Source: Prevotella sp.
Lineage (GTDB): Bacteria; Bacteroidota; Bacteroidia; Bacteroidales; Bacteroidaceae
NCBI GenBank assembly: GCA_017960525.1
Contig: JAGCZA010000001.1
Coordinates: 1 to 63,208 of the forward strand
Length of the DNA stretch: 63,208 nt
Reading direction: 5' to 3'
Position 1 is the stretch's first letter. Every line of letters starts with the position of its first letter. The notes under the pieces are model-generated. The model was not told where the DNA came from and did no database searches. It saw only the letters and a program-made list of their open reading frames with translations. Shown here one piece after another: positions 59,147 to 63,208 of the stretch. A program made the translations under genes and the position numbers.

Positions 59147-60782
59147 CGGAAGCCATCACTGTTAGTACAGTGGAGATGTCGGCCACGTCCACCTTACCGT
59201 CCTCGTTGACATCGGCAAGCACATCGTTGGTACTATTGGCCATCACGGTGAGAATAGACGAAATATCGGCCACGTCTACGTTACCATCCAGGTTGACATC
59301 ACCCTTCTTCCCTCCCCTATTGTAGCGAAGAGGGAATGGGGTGCCAGGCTTGCCCCTGACGAGGCCAGAGGAGAAGATGTAATCAGTATTCGATGTTAGC
59401 AAGTAAGTATGTTTCTCGTCGTAGTCGTAGAGCCTGAAGGTAATGGGCTGCTGGCTGTTCTCGTTGCTGCGGATGCGCACGCAACCATAGTCGGCAGTCT
59501 CAAACTCGCCGTAGCCCACGCACTCGTTGTCAATAAAGGCACCTACCGCCACACGGTCGTAGGAAGTGAGTTGGGTGCCGTCGGCATAGACAACGACATA
59601 GACAGTCATATCGTACTGATAGTCACGGGCGTTCATCATCCAGGGGAGCCACTTGGTCTGGAACTGTGCAGCCACCACCTGCTCTGTTCCGTTCACGTTG
59701 CAGGGCACGGTCTCCTGGCCCATTGCCACAACATTGACGTTGCCGCCGGTATGCTGCAAGTTGGCGTCGGCACTAATGCCTATGCACTTGGTGGTGTCGC
59801 CCTCGACGATGATGCTGCCGCCCTGTGCCTCGATGTTCAGCGTGCCGCCGCTGATATTCAGCGAACCGCCGCCCAGCACGGTGGAGCCCGTGTCGTAGCC
59901 CTTGGCCTTGATGCCCTTCGAACCGTCGCCAATGACGAGGATGTCGGTCTCGCCGCCGCTGATGTCTACGGCATAGTTGGCCTTCACGCCCTTGCTATCG
60001 ATGCCACGGACAGAGATATTCAGCCGTCCGCCACTGATGCTGACGGTGCTGTCGGCCTTCAGGGCGGTGGCGTCGTCGGTCACGTTCAGGCTGAGCGTGC
60101 CGTCCTCAATGCGCACCACGCCATAGTCGTCGCTGTCGATACAGTCGCCGCCCACGTTCTGGATATTGAGCGTGCCGCCCTTCATCTGGAAATAGTTGTG
60201 CTCGTTATTCACCTTGCCCTTGCCGCAATGGATGCCGTCGCTGACGGCTCCGAGCACGTTGATGGTTCCTGTCGAGGCCTTCAGTTCCAGATATTCCTTG
60301 GAGCAGATGGCGTGCTTCAGGCGGCCGGTGACGTTGAGCGTGCCGCCGCCCTTGAACTCAGGATGTCCGCTGAAGTAGAGCGCGGCCTTCTGCGCCCCCT
60401 GCTCAGAGTCGCAGAGGGTGTTCACCGTGCCGTCGACCAGTTCCACGGCAACACGCTTGCCGCACTCAACATCGATGGCAGGGCCTCCGCTGGAGTTGGT
60501 CAGGGTGACGCCAGCCAACTGGAGGGTGAGTTTGTAGTTGCCGCTGATGACCAACTGCCCATTGTCCGATGAGCCGCTGACGCGGTAGGTGTATTCGTCG
60601 GCAGTGGTGGTTGAGAGGATGGTGACATTGGCCCCACTGACGCTTGATGTGACACCAGTGACAGAGGATGGGATGGTCACCTTTGCCGTCGTGCCATTGA
60701 AAACGATATTGACAGTTCCCTGTGCCCAGACAGGCGACGCCAGACACGCGAGGAGTGCTACTGCTGCTATTATTCTCTTCAT
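59136..60782 (-). CDS. DUF4353-type carbohydrate-binding protein with dockerin-like C-terminus
   Basis: A 548-residue exported protein with signal peptide (MKRIIAAVALLACLASPVWA). The body is a repetitive beta-helix (LTLQLAGVTLTNSSGGPAID; KADSTVSISGGRLNISVRGI; GSKGIKAKGYDTGS) of the DUF4353 carbohydrate-binding type. A beta domain follows (MTVYVVVYADGTQLTSYDRVAVGAF). The last about 55 residues hold two dockerin-like Ca-loops (GDVNLDGNVDVADISSIL; VNEDGKVDVADISTVL), similar to the end of the protein at 19113-22676. Its stop overlaps the mutY start. Confidence 0.85.
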   Translation of the reverse strand: MKRIIAAVALLACLASPVWAQGTVNIVFNGTTAKVTIPSSVTGVTSSVSGANVTILSTTTADEYTYRVSGSSDNGQLVISGNYKLTLQLAGVTLTNSSGGPAIDVECGKRVAVELVDGTVNTLCDSEQGAQKAALYFSGHPEFKGGGTLNVTGRLKHAICSKEYLELKASTGTINVLGAVSDGIHCGKGKVNNEHNYFQMKGGTLNIQNVGGDCIDSDDYGVVRIEDGTLSLNVTDDATALKADSTVSISGGRLNISVRGIDSKGVKANYAVDISGGETDILVIGDGSKGIKAKGYDTGSTVLGGGSLNISGGTLNIEAQGGSIIVEGDTTKCIGISADANLQHTGGNVNVVAMGQETVPCNVNGTEQVVAAQFQTKWLPWMMNARDYQYDMTVYVVVYADGTQLTSYDRVAVGAFIDNECVGYGEFETADYGCVRIRSNENSQQPITFRLYDYDEKHTYLLTSNTDYIFSSGLVRGKPGTPFPLRYNRGGKKGDVNLDGNVDVADISSILTVMANSTNDVLADVNEDGKVDVADISTVLTVMASDGN

Positions 60783-60808
60783 AACGATAACTTCTTGTGG
60801 GTTTGGTC

Positions 60809-63208
60809 TTACTTGATGCTGACTTTGCGGAACGAGCCGTCCTTATACCTGACTATATAGATGCCCTGTGGCAGACTGGCGGCCCTGCTGGCCACACGGA
60901 TGCCGCTGAGACTGTAGTAGGCGTCGATGGCCGAAGCCTTGCGCCCGGTGGCTGCGATGGTGGTCTGGTCGATGGCCGAAGCCTCATCCAGCACGTCGCC
61001 CAGCGTGAACTGCAGCGGAGCGGTGAACGTTCCCGCAACATCGGCGGCAAACGGACGGCTCTCGCGCACGGCGTAAACGGTACCGTCGTTGCGGTCGATG
61101 GCACGGAAGTTGACGGTTTCGCCGCCGTCGCCGTAGACGTTCATCCACAGGCGTCCGTCCTTCCACTGGCCTAAGCCACGGCATTCGCCATCGCTGTAGG
61201 CCACCAGCGTGAAGCGGTCGGAAGCGGTTTCGGTGTCAGCGCCAAGAGCCAGTTGTGCGATGACGCCCATCACATTGGGATAGGCACGCTTGGCAACGGC
61301 CACCTGGTTTGTAACGCCCAGCACATCGATTTCCGGCATACGGCGTGCTGCTGCAGAGAGGCGCACACCGACAGCAGGCGAGCAGAAGCGGAGCGTCTTG
61401 GCGCTCTTCGACTTGTACATATAGCCCTTGCCGGTCTCCAGCGTGTTCTGGCTACCCGTCCAAGCGCCGTTGGCGAAGGTGGCAAATCCCTCCTGGCCCA
61501 GGAGCATATCGCCCTCCTCGGCAGGCAGGTCGGCCAGTGCGTGGGCAATGTCCTGCGCACCGTTCACGGGATAACCAATCCAGTTCCAGCCTGGCTTCAG
61601 GGCGATGGGCATAGCGGCATCGACCATCTGCTCCTTCTTGCTGAAGGTGTCGTCCTGGCTCATTTCCACCTTGTACATCTGCCCGGCCTCCAGCGTCTTC
61701 AGCGTGCCGGTGAGTCCCAGTTTGCTGTCGCGATAAGCCTCGTCAGTACGGCTCAAGATGCGGGATGAGTAGTTGGAGAGTTCACCACGCCCCAGCGGTG
61801 TCGAGAGGTTGTGAGAAACCCAGTTCCATCCCTTGGCCAGGTCGATGGCAAACATAGCGTCGGCCTTCTCCATCCAACTCTTGTCCTCGCCCACCTTCTT
61901 GTCGCTGGAGCGCAGGATATTGGTGCGCTCGATGGTGGGTCTGTCCATCTTGTAGAACAGACGGCCACCGTCGGGCCAGCGGCCCACACTCTGCTCACCC
62001 TTGTGGGTCGTGTAGGTTAGGCCGTCGACAAAGGCTTTCTGTTCGGGATGGGCATTGAAGAAGTCGGGGTTATTGTCGACAAACTCGTCGCTGCTGCTCA
62101 CGAGCACCACTTGCCCGTTCTCGTTGGCAAGTTTGAAGTTGGTGTGCAACTGCGTGAGGCTGGTCAGTTTGTCGGCCCAGACGGTGAGATAGCCCTTGGC
62201 GGGAATAATAGTATTAACGGTGCCGTTGCTGGCCGGAATCTGGTACTTCAGCAGATTGTTGGCATCGTCGGAGAGGTAGAGGCCAGCAGCGTCGAGGTCG
62301 GTGTCGGTGGTGTTGTAGAGTTCCAGCCAGTCGCCCTGCGTGAAGTGCTCGCTCACGTAGATGGTATTGCCGGCGCTCACCTCGTTCACCTTGACGGGTG
62401 TGGCCAGGTCGGCAAGCAGTTCCTGGTCGGTAGCCAGCGGAGTGTAGGTGGCGGTAAGGCGCTGCGTGCCCTTGTTAGAAATGTCGTAACTGGCACTGGT
62501 GCTCACCACGTTGCCGTTCTCATCACTCCATCCATTGAAGGTGTAACCCTCTGGGGCCGTAGCCGTAAGGACGATGGGCGGGAAGAGCGTGCCGTTGAAA
62601 CTGCCCGTGGGCACCTCAATCCCGTTGACCTGGATGCGAGCGTTTGCCACATTCGAAGAGAGTTTCACCGACTGGGATGTGACGCCCGAAAGTTGCATCG
62701 CGCTACAGTTGCGCAGGGCATTGATGGCAATGCTCAGGTGGCTGTTCAGTCTAGACTTTACGTCGCTGTAAGTCGAAGAGGCCGAACCACCGTTCAACCT
62801 CATAGCCGGCTGCACATTATTATAGAGGCTGTCGAGGATGGCAGCAGAGCGCGACGGCTCGAATACGCTGCCGCCCACGAGGCAGTAGGTGTCGATGAAG
62901 CACTTGCGGAAACTGTCGTTCTTCAGCAAGTTCTTGAAGAGGGTGACGAACCGGATTTGCTCGTTGTAGAGACGGCCTAACGAGGCAGGACGCAACTGGT
63001 CAAAGGTATAGTATTCCTTGTTGAAGAAGGTGCCAAAAGCATCAGAGGTGTTGAAAGCAAAGTCGATGTCAAACAGCACAAAGCGGAACTTGCCACCGTC
63101 GCGCAGGCGGAAGCCCTTCACGTTGTTCTGGGGCCAGTCGGTGCTGCCCAAGTACATCTCAACAGCCATATAGTTGGTGTACTCGTCTATGTCGAGCAGA
63201 TTCTCAAT
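60809..63208 (-). CDS. CotH-family secreted protein (5' end outside window)
   Basis: The frame is open through the right edge; the Met at 63169 is internal (upstream residues IDEYTNYMAVEMY are also CotH-like). About 799 residues are visible. The N-terminal part matches the CotH atypical kinase core (MYLGSTDWPQNNVKGFR; FRFVLFDIDFAFN with the metal-binding Asp). Then come an InlB-type segment (GYTFNGWSDENGNVV), a lamin-tail-like domain (KVNEVSAGNTIYVSEHF; WLELYNTTD) and a C-terminal tail (YYSLSGIRVASRAASLPQGI). CotH proteins phosphorylate secreted proteins in spore formers; the role in Bacteroidetes is unknown. Confidence 0.85.
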   Translation of the reverse strand: MENLLDIDEYTNYMAVEMYLGSTDWPQNNVKGFRLRDGGKFRFVLFDIDFAFNTSDAFGTFFNKEYYTFDQLRPASLGRLYNEQIRFVTLFKNLLKNDSFRKCFIDTYCLVGGSVFEPSRSAAILDSLYNNVQPAMRLNGGSASSTYSDVKSRLNSHLSIAINALRNCSAMQLSGVTSQSVKLSSNVANARIQVNGIEVPTGSFNGTLFPPIVLTATAPEGYTFNGWSDENGNVVSTSASYDISNKGTQRLTATYTPLATDQELLADLATPVKVNEVSAGNTIYVSEHFTQGDWLELYNTTDTDLDAAGLYLSDDANNLLKYQIPASNGTVNTIIPAKGYLTVWADKLTSLTQLHTNFKLANENGQVVLVSSSDEFVDNNPDFFNAHPEQKAFVDGLTYTTHKGEQSVGRWPDGGRLFYKMDRPTIERTNILRSSDKKVGEDKSWMEKADAMFAIDLAKGWNWVSHNLSTPLGRGELSNYSSRILSRTDEAYRDSKLGLTGTLKTLEAGQMYKVEMSQDDTFSKKEQMVDAAMPIALKPGWNWIGYPVNGAQDIAHALADLPAEEGDMLLGQEGFATFANGAWTGSQNTLETGKGYMYKSKSAKTLRFCSPAVGVRLSAAARRMPEIDVLGVTNQVAVAKRAYPNVMGVIAQLALGADTETASDRFTLVAYSDGECRGLGQWKDGRLWMNVYGDGGETVNFRAIDRNDGTVYAVRESRPFAADVAGTFTAPLQFTLGDVLDEASAIDQTTIAATGRKASAIDAYYSLSGIRVASRAASLPQGIYIVRYKDGSFRKVSIK

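Noticed and set aside
1-63208. tRNA, rRNA, riboswitch or transposase genes
   Set aside because: None recognised by eye in the intergenic regions; small RNAs cannot be excluded without a covariance search.

Overview
The window looks like chromosome of a Bacteroidales bacterium, most likely Prevotella or a close relative. The support is: Bacteroidetes-type promoters (TAnnTTTG at -7, TTTG near -33, usually no Shine-Dalgarno site), an RseC-Rnf operon in the order B-C-D-G-E-A, many secreted plant-polysaccharide enzymes (GH97, GH127, two GH43, GH5, PL9-like and PL1-like lyases, a DUF5703 protein), and Bacteroidetes-style modules (BACON-like, CUB, InlB-type and dockerin-like repeats, CotH). No rRNA, tRNA, transposase, cas gene or SusC/SusD pair was seen. 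The first 1.5 kb and the small four-helix gene near 8 kb look clearly more AT-rich than the rest.

Layout. 1-4050: the end of an exopolysaccharide locus (two GT4 glycosyltransferases and a Wzc-like tyrosine kinase). 4.3-7 kb: a gene relic, a YgjP-like metallopeptidase and a GH97 enzyme. 7-16.2 kb, minus strand: GH127, PL9-like lyase, sugar isomerase, MIP18-type Fe-S protein, a four-helix gene inside a stem-loop element, and lpxH. 16.3-22.7 kb: a coiled-coil protein, an ATP-grasp-like protein, an unknown protein and a large CUB/InlB/dockerin-like secreted protein. 23-30 kb: rseC-rnfBCDGEA and an aspartyl protease. 30-36 kb: galE, then a five-gene minus-strand run (PASTA protein, rluD, ddl, acyltransferase, lipoprotein). 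36-45 kb: GH43, purL, a split chromate transporter and a second GH43. 45-52.6 kb: zinc metallopeptidase, asnA, GH5, PL1, a broken BACON-like gene and a winged-helix protein. 52.6-63.2 kb: M61 peptidase, thrC, DUF5703 protein, mutY, a DUF4353 protein and a truncated CotH protein. The enzymes suggest pectin, arabinan and hemicellulose breakdown. The isomerase could act on released deoxysugars, and Rnf would couple ferredoxin and NADH to an ion gradient.

The most unusual feature is a set of short repeat elements, mostly arms built of tandem 7-nt units and often arranged as inverted repeats. They lie in frame inside unrelated genes: purL (four), mutY (two), rnfC, an acyltransferase, a pectate lyase, a GH43 and the DUF5703 gene. 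The same 11-residue peptide pattern (K/E-S-L-N-x-x-x-S-T-L-N) therefore occurs in four unrelated proteins. A second family (KLEM[R/K]NE ... HISH) is in PurL and GH43, and its arms, 29/32 identical to the GH43 copy, also flank the four-helix gene as a 30/31 inverted repeat. That arrangement recalls 23S rRNA intervening sequences, but outside rRNA. Other palindromes fill gaps of the rnf operon, and three intergenic arrays share a 13-bp core with a strict 22-bp period.
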